From Atrina japonica (taxonomy: Eukaryota; Mollusca; Bivalvia; Pterioida; Pinnidae), in contig BROG01000236.1 in NCBI GenBank assembly GCA_030159075.1, forward strand, positions 1 through 64,000: a stretch of 64,000 nt of DNA, given 5' to 3'. Shown one piece after another: positions 1 to 12,034 of this stretch. Every line of letters begins with the position of its first letter. Within the stretch, counting starts at the first letter, position 1. Made by a program: the position numbers and the translations under genes. The notes beneath the pieces are model-generated. The model searched no databases and was not told the DNA's origin. It saw nothing but the letters and a program-made list of their open reading frames with translations.

Positions 1-234
1 TGAAGTAAAACATGACACAGATCAGTGTTTTGTGTAATTATGATATAAAACCCTTTATTTTATTCTACATCATTTCATTTTGCTCCAAACCGAATGTTTA
101 TACTTTATTGCAAAATTTTATAATTTTGATAAATATTGCCGTTATTGTGGTTATGTAAATAAAGGTGCTAAATTTCACATTCCAGAGATCGGTAAAAAGC
201 CTTTGTTAACATCAACACTAACATTCTTTAAAAC

Positions 235-395
235 AGTCTTAACGTGAACGGGTGGTTACAGCACATGTTCGAGCCCCACTGAAACCTAAGCTGATTTTGT
301 GAGAAAGTTTGTCAGTTAACCTGCGGAAGGCCGGTTATCTCTTCCCGGGTACAGTGTAACCAGGTCCTTTTCTCTACCAACAAAAAAATAAAAAA
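235..395 (+). mobile_element. tRNA-derived SINE, degenerate
   Basis: A tRNA-like head contains a B-box (GTTCGAGCCCC at 267-277). It is followed by a GC-richer body with a 'GCGGAAGGCCGGTTATCTC' type core and an A-rich tail (CCAACAAAAAAATAAAA). This arrangement of pol III B-box, conserved core and A-rich tail is typical of molluscan SINEs. I cannot see a convincing target-site duplication, so the ends are approximate. Confidence 0.55.
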
Positions 396-1120
396 TAGTT
401 GAGTATGACTTAAACACCATTCAAATAAAAATGTACGTTTGAAACTCGTCTAGCATGGGTAGAGTTCTAATCAACTGAAGTTTATCCAATATTCTCAAGT
501 CATATCGACACTACTGAAGGTATACATGGTATACTTTTGTATATCGGAGAACAAAGGCATCAAACGTTAATATACAAACTAAAATGACTATATACACAAC
601 TTTATTTCAGCACTCCCCCCTCAAGTGTGATACTATATACATCAGTATCGTGCCATTGTAATCAGCTGATAAAGTTCATGTGATAAAAAAAACATTTGAA
701 ATGTTTCGGTCATGCAGATTAAAAAAACTCGACAAGTGTTTGTGTTTTCTATTGGTGGAAATGGAACTAATGTTTAGAAAATTAGTCTTTTTGTTAAGCG
801 ATTTTATATCCATGTTTTTATTCGATAAAAAGGTCGTAACATCAACAAACCATGACAAGATGATCTATTTTTTGCCTTATATTGCCTAGGGTAATAGAAG
901 AACGCAACATAAACATTCAAATTAAATTGTTTCTTTATTCGTCGTAGAACCTCTTTACACCTAAAATACGAGAAGCTTGTATATTCGATGCTACCCTGTC
1001 TCCCCACGCAATATTAGAACACAGACACATTAATACTGTATCCAGTATATAATTTAAATTTGTGCCTAAATGTGAAATTTTAACATTCTATTTAACATTT
1101 AGGTCGAGGGGGTTTTGGAG

Positions 1121-1121
<1 letters not shown>
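396..1121. other. intergenic, nothing recognised
   Basis: AT-rich DNA with only short chance open frames (60-70 codons) on both strands. I see no splice-bounded exon, RNA gene or repeat here. Confidence 0.5.

Positions 1122-1203
<82 letters not shown>
1122..1203. repeat. (TA)n microsatellite
   Basis: About 80 bp of uninterrupted TA. The Tyr/Ile open frame running through it is an artefact of the dinucleotide repeat. Confidence 0.95.
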
Positions 1204-1206
<3 letters not shown>

Positions 1207-2201
1207 GAGAATATCCATTCACTATGAACTATGTATTTTTACGAGATCTCTGAGGATAAAAGTAATTTCGTCCTTGAGTAGAAACTTTAATTTGATGGCT
1301 TATGAAAGTGACATTTTTGTTGCCTTTATGTATTGAATAGCGATATGAAGCGATAGTCTAGACTAGGAATTTAATATAGGCCTACATTGCTGATGAGACG
1401 GAGTGGGATATTTGTAATATAATATACAAATTATACATAAACATATGGTTAGTTGTAAATTGGGTATTTCATGCCGTAATTTTGTAAATTCAATGAAATA
1501 CGATGTAGGACAATAGGACCGGAAAGTCTCGAGAGAGATTGCGAGGAAAGCTACATCCTGGCAGTAACTAATTAAAAAGTAACATGACGTTAAAAATGAA
1601 TGTAAGTTACGAAACTTTCCAGCCCTAGAGATAATACGAGAACATGTCACTTGTCTTATTGTGTTCGACTCGAAAGTGAAAGGTCATGGATCAATTGCCG
1701 GTACCTCGTTATACCTTAGAAGAAAGTTATTAGCGTACGCAAAAAAGAAAATGAAATTCGTTATTCTTTTGGGCCACGCACGCTTCATTAAAGAAACCTC
1801 ACTTCACTGAATGGTCCGTCACAAGGGTCACATTTATAGCACTTCAATAGTCGTGTCACCAGATTGGTATGACGAGGCGTAAAGCAGGAATCTTTTCCAT
1901 TCACTTTAATGTTTCACATTCAACAATTTTTGTGACGTTGAACATTTTAATACAAAACGCTATATAGGGATCATACAGATTCCGACGCTCCACCGTTTGT
2001 CTGTAGTCTCGAAACAATATAGTACACTAAAACTAAGATATTTAGTGTGTGTCTTTTTCTGTTCCTGCATTTGTAATAACTTCTACCATTCTATTAATAA
2101 TGTTAGCAGGAAAATTAAGCTCTTCTGGTAACATTGATATAGGAATCTTTATATTATGCTTACTATCCATTTACACACATTAAGATCTACTTCTATCAAT
2201 C
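1204..2201. other. intergenic, nothing recognised
   Basis: No coding exon, RNA gene or repeat recognised. A 95-codon minus-strand frame at 1363-1650 has no family signature and is probably chance. Confidence 0.45.
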
Positions 2202-4715
2202 GTGGTGCAAAACACTACTGACATAACGAGATAAAACAATTGATTATTGTTCATCTTTAAAGTCCAGTTGATACAAAGGTTTGAATACATCGAAAGTTCA
2301 TTTGGTCATTTACTCATTCAGTCTTGATAAGTACGTGTGTATTAACTAATGATTGGTGAATAGAATACCGATCGCCTTGGGCATTGCGTCGGAAAGGTTA
2401 TTTAGATGAGCATTTGAAAAATTCAGTGATTTGTAAATGTCATGAATTTACCAAAGATATAAAAAGAGACTATGTTGATCACAATTTCAGCAACATATTT
2501 TCATTTCAGCTGGCAACAGTTTTGTTGAATATTAGTGGTTTCATTGCAATTGTTATATTTGAAGTAAGAGAATGTTCGTTCTTCGTAAAAACATTCTACA
2601 TAAAATGTATGCTGATAACTCAGAAAAGGACACTTAGATATCATTGCATATATAGGAAAAACTGTGTATTTATCTTGATTTAATTTGTTTTGAATACTTA
2701 ACAGTACTGTCAAGAAAGAAACGTGTATATCCTATGTTATATATTATATGTAATTTGGAAGAGTCGCAATTCATGTTTTGATACAGTTTATTTGTGATTT
2801 ACACTTTTGCCATCACATGTAACTATAAGATGTGTAACAAAATGGTTGTTAATGTAATACTTTTGTATATCATCTACTGGTGTTATATAATGTCTTTACT
2901 TAGATTTGTATGTACATATATATGATTTGTATATAATCAATATGTTATTAGATTCTCAACTATGTTTGAACAATTGTGCCGAAGACAAAGAGAATGAGCA
3001 GTATTACGTAGTAATGCAGGTGATACTTTTTTTAAAGAAAATATTTGTTGCACATATGTGATCAAACTATTTGAATAAAAAATCATTATTTTGAACTTTG
3101 ACATGAACCCGACAATTTTATTTTCATTTGTATAAATGTATATAGATGGGGTCGTGTTGAGTTCAATTGCTTATTTATAGATGACGTCTTTTTTACTGTG
3201 GTGCAAAACACTACTGACATAACGAGATAAAACAATTGATTATTGTTCATCTTTAAAAACCCAGTTGATACAAAGGTTTGAATACATCGAAAGTTCATTT
3301 GGTCATTTAGTCATTCAGTCTTGATAAGTACGTGTGTATTAACTAATGATTGGTGAATAGAATACCGATCGCCTTGGGCATTGCGTCGGAAAGGTTATTT
3401 AGATGAGCATTTGAAAAATTCAGTGATTTGAAAATGTCATGAACTTCACCAAAGATATAAAAAGAGACTATGTTGATCACAATTTCAGCAACATATTTTC
3501 ATTTCAGCTGGCAACAGTTTTGTTGAATATTAGTGGGTTTCATTGTAATTGTTATATTTGAAGTAAGAGAATGTTCGTTCTTCGTAAAAACATTCTACAT
3601 AAAATGTATGCTGATAACTCAGAAAAGGACACTTAGATATCATTGCATATATAGGAAAAACTGTGTGTATTTATCTTGATTTAATTTGTTTTGAATACTT
3701 AACAGTACTGTCAACAGTACTGTCAAGAAAGAAACGTGTATATCCTATGTTATATATTATATGTAATTTGGAAGAGTCGCAATTCATGTTTTGATACACT
3801 TTATTTGTGATTTACACTTTTGCCATCACATGTAACTATAAGATGTGTAACAAAATGGTTGTTAATGTAATACTTTTGTATATCATCTACTGGTTTTATA
3901 TAATGTCTTTACTTAGATTTGTATGTACATATATATGATTTGTATATAATCAATATGTTATTAGATTCTCAACTATGTTTGAACTATTGTGCCGAAGACA
4001 AAGAGAATGAGCAGTATTACGTAGTAATGCAGGTGATACTTTTGACAAATATATTTGTTGCACATATGTGATCAAACTATTTGAATAAAAAAACATTATT
4101 TTGAACTTTGACATGAACCCGACAATTTTATTTTCATCTGTATAAATGTATATAGATGGGGTCGTGTTGAGTTCAATTGCTTATTTATAGATGACGTTTT
4201 TTTACTGTGGTGCAAAACACTACTGACATAACGAGATAAAACAATTGATTATTGTTCATCTTTAAAGTCCAGTTGATACAAAGGTTTGAATACATCGAAA
4301 GTTCATTTGGTCATTCACTCATTCAGTCTTGATAAGTACGTGTGTATTAACTAATGATTGGTGAATAGAATACCGATCGCCTTGGGCATTGCGTCGGAAA
4401 GGTTATTTAGATGAGCATTTGAAAAATTCAGTGATTTGTAAATGTCATGAACTTCACCAAAGATATAAAAAGAGACTATGTTGATCACAATTTCAGCAAC
4501 ATATTTTCATTTCAGCTGGCAACAGTTTTGTTGAATATTAGTGGGTTTCATTGTAATTGTTATATTTGAGTAAGAGAATGTTCGTTCTTCGTAAAAACAT
4601 TCTACATAAAATGTATGCTGATAACTCAGAAAAGGACACTTAGAATTCATTTCATATATAGGAAAAACTGTGTGTATTTATCTTGATTTATTTGTTTTCA
4701 ATACTTAACAGTACT
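2202..4715. repeat. ~1-kb unit in 2.5 tandem copies
   Basis: The unit begins GTGGTGCAAAACACTACTGA at 2202, 3198 and 4207, giving periods of 996 and 1009 bp. The third copy stops at about 4715, after roughly 510 bp. The copies are nearly identical, with small indels: the second carries a local duplication of ACAGTACTGTCA near 3704-3724. A 99-codon frame in the first copy (2384-2683) is not kept in the other two, so the unit is not obviously coding. The last copy abuts, and slightly overlaps, the terminal exon of the Rab-like gene on the other strand. Confidence 0.9.
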
Positions 4716-5531
4716 ATTATCTATTATTTGGCATTTATTGTCTAATTCTAAGTCTATATAAGGAATATTCAAGTATTCTGCAAATTTCTCTGCCTTTTCC
4801 TTTGTTACTTCCCGTTCACATTTGTGTCGGACAGTTCCGAAAAGGAATGTTGACAACTGATCTTGATCAATGTTGTAGTAATATTTCAGATCTTGAACCC
4901 TGAAACAACAAAAACGTATAAAGAAATTGAATTAATAGAGTTTGTAATGCAAATATGAAGAACAGAATATTTACGAAAGCATTGAAAGTAACATAAGTCT
5001 TTTTCTACATGTACTTTTCACTTCGGCATTGAAATATGCCGTTTTAAACCAAACTATTTCGACAGATATTTGGTAAAATTATAGAATTTCTACATTTGTT
5101 GTCCTATTATCCTCGCAACTAATACAACGGCAATCCGAACTTTTCGTCTAAAATAGTATGGGCAGATAATCCAAATCAGAAAGAGAAACTCACTGAAATT
5201 CTGATTCAAGTAAATTTTCTAACCCAGATATTAAATCACCATCTTTTTTATTTCTTAAAACTATTACAAGAGGAATTTAAGCACTATTTATAACAATGCA
5301 TTTATATATTCCAAATTGCATCTCCCACTATCAGAATTAAACATGAAGAAGGTAGATTCACTGTTGTTGCACATTGTTTTATTATGTTTGTTAACATCTC
5401 CAAATCTTATTTAAAAGCAAGATACTTACCAATTGCATACATTGTGGAGGGATGTTTCACTGGCGACATCGGAAACTATAAAGCATCCTTGGGCTCCACG
5501 ATAATACGAATGTGTCATTTTAAAGTGATGT
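4698..5531 (-). pseudogene. Rab-family small GTPase, two-exon remnant
   Basis: Two exons read on the minus strand. The first ends at 5430 with a GTAAGT donor and encodes a switch II/alpha-2 to beta-4 segment, THSYYRGAQGCFIVSDV followed by HNVCNW. The second runs 4899-4698 after a TTTCAG acceptor and encodes 66 residues, including REVTKEKAEKFAEYLNIPYI, then a stop. Donor and acceptor phases agree: the split codon forms the Trp. The pattern matches Rab GTPases, which direct vesicle traffic on membranes. The guanine-specificity motif NKxD is degenerate (RHKCE), the exon preceding the switch II part runs into a minisatellite, and I find neither the P-loop exon nor the C-terminal prenylation cysteines. 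A decayed gene or fragment is most likely; a divergent Rab-like gene with unseen exons is possible. The 5' limit is approximate. Confidence 0.7.
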
Positions 5532-5866
5532 ACAGATTGTTGCTGATATCTTTATGTACAGATTGTTGTTGATATCTTTATGTACAGATTGTTGCTGATA
5601 TCTTTATGTACAGATTGTTGTTGATATCTTTATGTACAGATTGTTGTTGATATCTTTATGTACAGATTGTTGCTGATATCTTTATGTACAGATTGTTGCT
5701 GATATCTTTATGTACAGATTGTTGCTGATATCTTTATGTACAGATTGTTGCTGATATCTTTATGTACAGATTGTTGTTGATATCTTTATGTACAGACTGT
5801 TGCTGATATCTTTATGTACAGATTGTTGCTGATATCTTTATGTACAGATTGTTGCTATATGTTTAA
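5529..5866. repeat. 26-bp minisatellite, 13 units
   Basis: Thirteen head-to-tail copies of a 26-bp unit starting TGTACAGATTGTTGCTGATA, with T/C variation at one position. A single diverged unit reappears at about 6031-6050. Units are contiguous with no spacers. The array lies where the upstream part of the Rab-like exon should be. Confidence 0.93.
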
Positions 5867-6347
5867 TTGAAATGACATTAAATAAGATTCATTCATTTTT
5901 ATTTACATAAAAAAAGTGAAAATCTAATAAATCTAAAACTAAAAGCTTTGTGAGTTCTACATCTAGAAAGAGTAAAATTTCTATATATCTATTTATCATT
6001 TTTCTAAAACCAGATAAAACCATACCTCTTACAGATTGTTGTTGATATCCCTGCTTTATTTACACACTTATGGATGATATCACCAAGGTTGTATTATTTA
6101 TGGGTAGATCAAGATGTTTTATGTTGTAGATTCATCTCATTTTTATTTACATAAAAAAAGTGAAACAACTAAAAGCATCACAAGTGTAATACATTTCATG
6201 TACTGATGTACTCATTGGTCAGTTTTACGTATGGGTGCCAGGGTTTATGTGCTAGGATACACATGCAATGTGTTTGTGGTGCATACATTGTCACTTTGCA
6301 ACTTAAATGTGTACGCATGATATCAACAATAGACCTTTCCATGACAA

Positions 6348-6536
6348 CTGCAGTCCTAGTAATTTCATCTGTACACAAACACTTCCGGACGACATTAAGA
6401 AGATTCATACCCACATAAATCATACCTAATGTAAGACAAATTGTACTCAGGGTACGATTTGCCTTGGATACAAAATGTTTTGGGCACAAAATGCCATCTG
6501 GAAGTGTTTGTGCACAGGTGAAATTACTAAGACTAC
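6348..6536. repeat. inverted repeat, ~40-bp arms, ~110-bp loop
   Basis: The arm at 6348-6388 (starting CTGCAGTCCTAGTAATTTCA) is the reverse complement, with about four mismatches, of the arm near 6497-6536. The long minus-strand open frame over this region (6196-6726) also runs through a (TA)n tract and has no family signature, so I do not call it a gene. A fold-back element is one explanation. Confidence 0.7.
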
Positions 6537-6611
6537 AGATATCGCAAATCGGTCTATACAACATCCATCTTTCAGATGTTGTTATTGAAATACAATGTAG
6601 CACAACATTAT

Positions 6612-6613
<2 letters not shown>

Positions 6614-6684
<71 letters not shown>
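6614..6684. repeat. (TA)n microsatellite
   Basis: About 70 bp of TA ending in a short GATA run. Confidence 0.95.
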
Positions 6685-6686
<2 letters not shown>

Positions 6687-6689
6687 TAG

Positions 6690-7870
6690 ATATATCACAT
6701 GCATGCCGAATAATTTTGTGGAACAACAGGGCAAAAATAAACAGAATTTCTTTATGCCCCTACATGTACATCAGTTTGTAGCAATTTTGTATTTCGCAGG
6801 TTCTACTTTTACCCTAATTAACTGTAGATAACTCACCTATCTTTGTCCTATTATGTTTTTTTTTAATTTCAAGTTTATCATCAAGTGCAAATGAAACTAA
6901 AATCGTATAATTACTTATTTTCTACAAAATGTTTCTTAAACTTTCATGATCCATATGTCCTTGGATATATTCTAGGTATTAGACTTTCTTTTATCTTACT
7001 AAGGTATATAATTAACCCATTTACCACTAAAGACACATTTGAACTGGTCTAAGTAATTGAGTTATAGAAGAATCCATTGTTTTTCAGGGGTTGATGAGTA
7101 ACAGTATAAGAAAACTAAATTTTATGTACTGAATCATATAAATGATTTCTTACCTCACTACACATTAGTTCTATCTAAATGATCTAAAAGAAAAAAAATC
7201 TGAAAAGGCAGGAAATTTTATGAGAAGCCATTCCCAGGATAACAAAACTAGTGAACAAGTTTCTCAGTCAGAATTCATGACAGGGAAATAAGCAGCATAC
7301 TATCACTACAGCAATGTTGATTTCACTTGAAACATTCCAGAGATAGAGAACAGAAGAAAGTTGACTAACAAAATAACTAAAATAATGTAATGGTAATTTG
7401 CCATTAACAACTCTATGTATGCAGCTCTAAAGACACATAATCAACTACATGGTAATGTAATAACCAGTGTAATATGTAATAAATGCAAGAAGGGATCATC
7501 TGATTACGTAAAACAGTAATAGAGAAATAAATACTAACAATCTATCTCAATACAGCATAAATGAAGAATCAAGGTCAAAGCTGAAACTACAGAAAGACAT
7601 AAGCACCTTGTCTTGTCTAGTTTTAATCCGTATTTCAAATGGTATTAGTAAAGACAAGAAAAAAAAACCAAACTCAAATCCCAAATCAACAGCAGAATCC
7701 CAATTCATATAAAGAAAGCTCAGTTATAAGCAAAATTAAAAATTCAATGTAAAAGAAAAGTCAACTTCTGAGCACCAACTGTGACAGTGACTCTTTTTAA
7801 TGTTTAATCTGAATATATTCTTGAATAATGTAATGTATAGATAAGATACCCATCTATATAATGTAGCTAA
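6690..7870. other. intergenic, nothing coding recognised
   Basis: AT-rich DNA. A 30-nt segment at 7154-7183 is bounded by good minus-strand acceptor and donor sequences, but all three frames contain stops. Nothing else is supported. Confidence 0.45.
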
Positions 7871-8000
7871 ATATATATATTTTGATTTTTTACTTTATCT
7901 ATATATATATATATATATATATATATTTTTTACTTTATCTACATATATATATATATATATATTTATTTTTTTACTTTATCTATATATATATATATATTTA
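7870..8000. repeat. (TA)n tracts with repeated spacer
   Basis: Three TA runs separated by copies of TTTTTTACTTTATCTA, so the TA plus spacer block is itself an imperfect tandem repeat. Confidence 0.85.
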
Positions 8001-8002
8001 CT

Positions 8003-8310
8003 TTATCTACTTGCACACTGTTGAACTTGATGTACAATAACAAATAAGAGCTATACAAAGGCATAAATATTCTTATATTCCTATGAAAATAAGGTCAGGT
8101 CCAGTGTGGTATGCATATACAAATAGCAGGTTGGGTTAATAAATTGCAATTGAAAAAATGCCAAGTGGTTTCTTAAGCAATTTTCACAAAAGTTAAAGGA
8201 ATTTAATAATTCTTATGCCTGAATGTATCTCTTTTTTGTTATTGTATATCATGTAGTGAAAAAAGAAAGAATTTAATTGAAAAAAACCAGCTAATGCCCC
8301 CTTAAATAGA
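8003..8310 (+). repeat. dispersed repeat family, copy 1
   Basis: About 300 bp also found at 59300-59590 (same strand) and 49541-49775 (opposite strand). Shared landmarks are CTTGATGTACAATA near the left end, AAAATAAGGTC(A/T)GG(T/A)CCA in the middle and (A)ATGCCCC(C)TTAAA at the right end. No coding capacity is visible; a short non-autonomous transposon is likely. Confidence 0.7.
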
Positions 8311-8703
8311 TATCTAACGATTTCGAATGATGTAAACAAGGACACAAAAGTTAGCATACAGTATCAAGGAACAGGATAGCTTGTAACAGCACAATTTTTA
8401 GGCAGTGTTTTCTTATATAAATTTCATGAAAGATAACTGAACTTTAGCAATAAGAATAAGCCAAATGTATTATTTCAAACTGACATAAGATACATTTAAA
8501 ATGAGTCATAAATATCACACATTTCATGAACATAATTTGGTATCCTATAACGGTTCCTCCTAAGTTTCTAAATTCTCTAACTTATGATACATCTTTAGAA
8601 GTTTTTGATATGTTCATGGTCATGGAAATTTTAATCTTTTTCAACATGTTCCAATGTTTTGTAAACATCTAGTTGGTTTGTGTTGATTCCGTACAAATCC
8701 TAC
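8311..8703. other. intergenic or downstream intron, nothing recognised
   Basis: If the SANBR-like gene continues, this would be intron. I looked on the minus strand for the expected next exon and did not find one. Confidence 0.4.
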
Positions 8704-9307
8704 CTTATTCTGTTGAGTCGGATCAAACCTCAGAGTCTTTAGATGACAACAAGGAAATGTTCCAATACATGAACTAAGACCTGTTTCATTATCAAATCTC
8801 GGTGGTTCTGGATGATATTTACAGTGTCGAACTCACTACATGGAAACACTTTTTTACATCTATTACATGATAAATAGTTAATTGTTCCCCAAACCCTCCA
8901 GTATACATCCCTCCAATTCTTCAGCTGGGTCTTCATTTCCAGTAAGTACTCATTGACGTCAAATGTACTATCTTTAACATGAGAATATGTTATCTTTCCT
9001 CTTTTTTCTATGGCCATCCTGTGAAATACAGTTATTTGGATGTTATATTGGTAATGCAGTTCCACTAATCATTTGCTTTATCTATAATTTTACCTACACT
9101 GAAACATATATTTTCTCCCTACTCTAATGAGTATAGTTTTTACGATTTCATTACAGCTATTCTAGCATATAAAGTGATAATAACATTAAAAATATATTAT
9201 TCAAACTACATGCAAATGTTTTTTTATTTAAATAATGAATATTTTGAAATTGCTGTAAAGGAAACCATTACAGCATCTGTACACATTTAATTTAACAACA
9301 AATTTTT

Positions 9308-9522
9308 AACAATTGCTGACAACTGGCTTTTCTTGTGCTTCCTATGAGACAGTAAAAACCGAGGTCCCGTGTCACAGTAGGTGTCGGCATGTTAAAGAAC
9401 CTCACTGCTGCTCAACGGCCGTAAGTGCCAAGTATAGACCAAATGGTGACGTCTCCATATGAGTGAAAGATTTTGAGTAGGACGTTAAACAACAACACAA
9501 CAACAACAACAATTGCTGACAA
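9308..9522 (+). mobile_element. SINE with 15-bp target-site duplication
   Basis: The body at 9323-9507 carries a conserved metazoan/molluscan SINE core (GTCCCGTGTCACAGTAGGTG, then GGCCGTAAGTGCC and GGTGACGTCTCCATATGAGT). It ends GACGTTAAACAACAACA... The 15-bp flank AACAATTGCTGACAA occurs at both 9308-9322 and 9508-9522, a clean target-site duplication. No pol III head is seen, so it is probably 5'-truncated. It sits in the intron of the SANBR-like gene, on the opposite strand. Confidence 0.85.
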
Positions 9523-9987
9523 GTTAACCTCTGATGACCCAAAAGAGGCAGATTCAAACCTACAAAGACTTAACATTGCCCTCAACATTTTTGTGGCATT
9601 TCAGTAACTATATTTCTAAAAAAACACATAAGGTCAAATCATGCCAAAAAAAAAAATAAAAACAACAAAATCAGAAATTTATTTTAAGCAAATATGGCTT
9701 CCATGAAACCAAGAAGTTGGAAAAAATGACTGTGCTTTGGGGGAAGTGGGGAAATGCACAAAGCACTAGTCAGAAGATCAGTCTGAAAAGCGATAAGACT
9801 ACCATCAAATCAGTAAAATTAACATGTTTGACAAATGTTCACTATTGGCTAAGTATACATATACAAGGTGGTATATAAGATTATCTTTACACAATATCAG
9901 AAAAACAGCAACAGCAGCAGGAAATGTCTTACAGGAATATTAATCATAACAAATCAAATATCTCAAATTTGTATACATTAAGCTTAC
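9523..9987. other. rest of SANBR-like intron
   Basis: AT-rich intronic DNA with poly-A runs. No second element or exon recognised. Confidence 0.4.
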
Positions 9988-10053
9988 CTGCTGGGCATGC
10001 ACTTTGCTTTCCTCTCAAGATTATCTGTCAACACTTTCTTGCAAATTGAACAT

Positions 10054-10292
10054 CTAAAACATTATGAAAATAAAATGTGCAAACATAATGATAACTGAAA
10101 ATATGAAGATATATGGCTTTGTGGAATGTAAATAAATGCAATAAATTACTGAAAATGCTTAGAGAAATAAACTGGTAAGAGAGTAAACAGGATCTTTTTA
10201 ACATGTGTAGCTACAAGTAGACTTGAGGAGTGCTGATAGTAAAGGTTTTTGTGTAGAAAATATGGATTTATATACTTTGTGACTGCACCACT

Positions 10293-10384
<92 letters not shown>

Positions 10385-10854
10385 CATTCTTATACGTATT
10401 CCTCCTCTGAAGAATATTTTTCAGAATTTTCAGACTTAAATTTACCGAATTTGTGAGAATGAGTTTTTTTTTTTACATTTAATTAACTAAGGACTTGATT
10501 GAATAATAATAGATATCTAGCATACATTTATAAATAAGATGTTTTACTGCTATCGATATGCTGGTGGTGATTGTCTTTGATGTAACGATTGGCGTGATTT
10601 CTTTAACCATTCATTGCTATGAGGCAGGAAATGATTCCAGTGTGTGTATATCTCTCCTTCTTGAGTTGTAAGAATTAAGGTGAGGGTGGGAAGGGGTCAG
10701 TGCGGACAGGAAATTAAAACTACCTTTCCCAGTCTGGCTTAATCGGGATTAAACTAAGGAACCTGGTGTTGAAAAACTTTCGCTTAAAAAATTATTTGTT
10801 TTTTATCTTCGGATGTGTATACTTTGAACTTAAACTAGCTAGCACTGTTTGATT
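10054..10854. other. intergenic, contains (CT)n
   Basis: The only clear feature is the CT repeat at 10291-10381. The SANBR exon expected upstream of 10053 was not found. Confidence 0.4.
10291..10381. repeat. (CT)n microsatellite
   Basis: About 90 bp of pure CT dinucleotide. Confidence 0.97.
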
Positions 10855-12010
10855 CGTATGGTATACTTATAAACGTGTATGTCATTCCCCTTGTTGGCCT
10901 CCTTTAGATACAATAATACCATTCTGAGAATTTGATTTCTTGTAAAATTATAAACTACCAGGACCGTGTTTGTCGCCACAAGTATTGTGGACATTCATTT
11001 TTGGTTTATCAGCATTTACTTTTTCAAACAAATTAGACTTGCTTATAGAGTTATTTTTATAGTCTTATTTGGTACGTTTAATATCTGATGTTTGAAGCAG
11101 AGATACCCGTTTATATATAATCGGTCGATAAATGCATATTACCACGCAAAGTAAATTTGAAACCGAAAGTAGAGTTGGTTTGCATTAATTATAATTACAC
11201 ATTTATTTTTCATATTAATTAATTGTTGTACATCTGGTCTTATCCCGTTTGGGATTCGTAATTGTTCTTCATGTTAAGACCATTTGCACATCTAATTCGT
11301 CGTGTTATAATGGACTAGAGCTTTGGTTATTGATTGCTACTTCTTCAATTTTACTTTTAAGACAGGGGATTAAAAACACAACGTATGTCTCTTTGATAAC
11401 ACTGTTTCACTGTTTACCTAAACATTGCATCCCCTTTTTAGTTATATTTTGCAGTAGATGATAAACGTTTCCATAATGAGAGACGATCAGTCAATACAGG
11501 TGTATTTTAATTATAAAAATGACAAATTTGCCAATATATCATGCTAATTCTTTTTCACTTCAGTATTAATTGCTTTCAAATAAATTGCTTATGACAATAA
11601 TTTACATTTATATATTGAGATGTTAAAAGTTGTAGGTAAGATGCCACAATTTTTTACCTGTGCTGTGGTGCAGTGGGCAATGTTTAACATGCGACGCCAG
11701 CCATACAATTGCTTGGCAAAGTGGTGATCATCACAACATCCAACCCGGGTTCTTTTAACACAAGAAACCCGCAAATTCTGAAATTGAAATTTACATATGC
11801 AGAAGTTGTATCTTTCACATGACGGTTAATTGTATATAGTATATTATTGATATACAAAAAATCGATATAAGTGTACAAGTAAAATATGCTAGATAGATAG
11901 AGATACAGACCTACAGAACAAAAGATAGGCTAACTGATTAATTGATAGATTGGTTGATTGATTGATCGATTGATTGATTGATTGATGATTGATATACATA
12001 ATTTAAGTAC
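10855..12010 (+). repeat. segmental duplication block A, copy 1
   Basis: Matches 12815-13640 in the same order and orientation. Shared landmarks are GTCATTCCC(C)TTGTTGGCCTC, CATTCATTTTTGGT, TTGATGTTTGAAGCAGAGA-like text, TTTGAAACCGAAAGT, GCCAGCCATACAATTGCTTG and a terminal GATT-rich run. The copies differ by substitutions and indels, so this is not recent. The second copy lies directly upstream of HSPA12-like copy 1. Confidence 0.8.
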
Positions 12011-12034
12011 ACTTTTCATTTACAATACATGTCA

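Larger units (their letters stand above)
8704..10053 (-). pseudogene. SANBR: SANBR (KIAA1841)-like, two exons with a 1-nt frameshift
   Basis: Exon A, 10053-9988 (66 nt), encodes CSICKKVLTDNLERKAKCMP between a TTTTAG acceptor and a GTAAGC donor. Exon B, 9018-8704 (315 nt), follows an acceptor ending CACAG; its split Arg codon matches exon A exactly. It encodes LKNWRDVYWRVWGTINYLSC, then NRCKKVFPCSEF, and after a frame change CKYHPEPPRF, IGTFPCC and LRFDPTQ. These Cys/His pairs and the WRDVYWRVWGTINYL block are characteristic of SANBR, a SANT/BTB protein described in mammals as a regulator of class-switch recombination; its role in a mollusc is unknown. The frame breaks at about 8821-8829, where one nucleotide seems lost. 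I find no further SANBR exons on either side. This may be a two-exon fragment, a pseudogene, or a live gene with a sequencing indel and unseen exons. The intron holds a SINE. Confidence 0.8.

Noticed and set aside
1640..1720. tRNA-like B-box (GTTCGACTCGA)
   Set aside because: No A-box, cloverleaf or SINE core around it.
2384..2683. 99-codon frame in the first 1-kb tandem unit
   Set aside because: The frame is broken in the other two copies and has no known relatives that I recognise.
5529..5866. Short regular repeats suggesting a CRISPR array
   Set aside because: Units are contiguous with no unique spacers and the context is animal nuclear DNA; it is a minisatellite.
6196..6726. 176-codon minus-strand frame
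   Set aside because: It runs through a (TA)n tract and across an inverted repeat and shows no family signature.
7154..7183. 30-nt minus-strand exon with strong acceptor and donor
   Set aside because: All three frames contain stops and nothing links it in phase to the SANBR-like or Rab-like exons.
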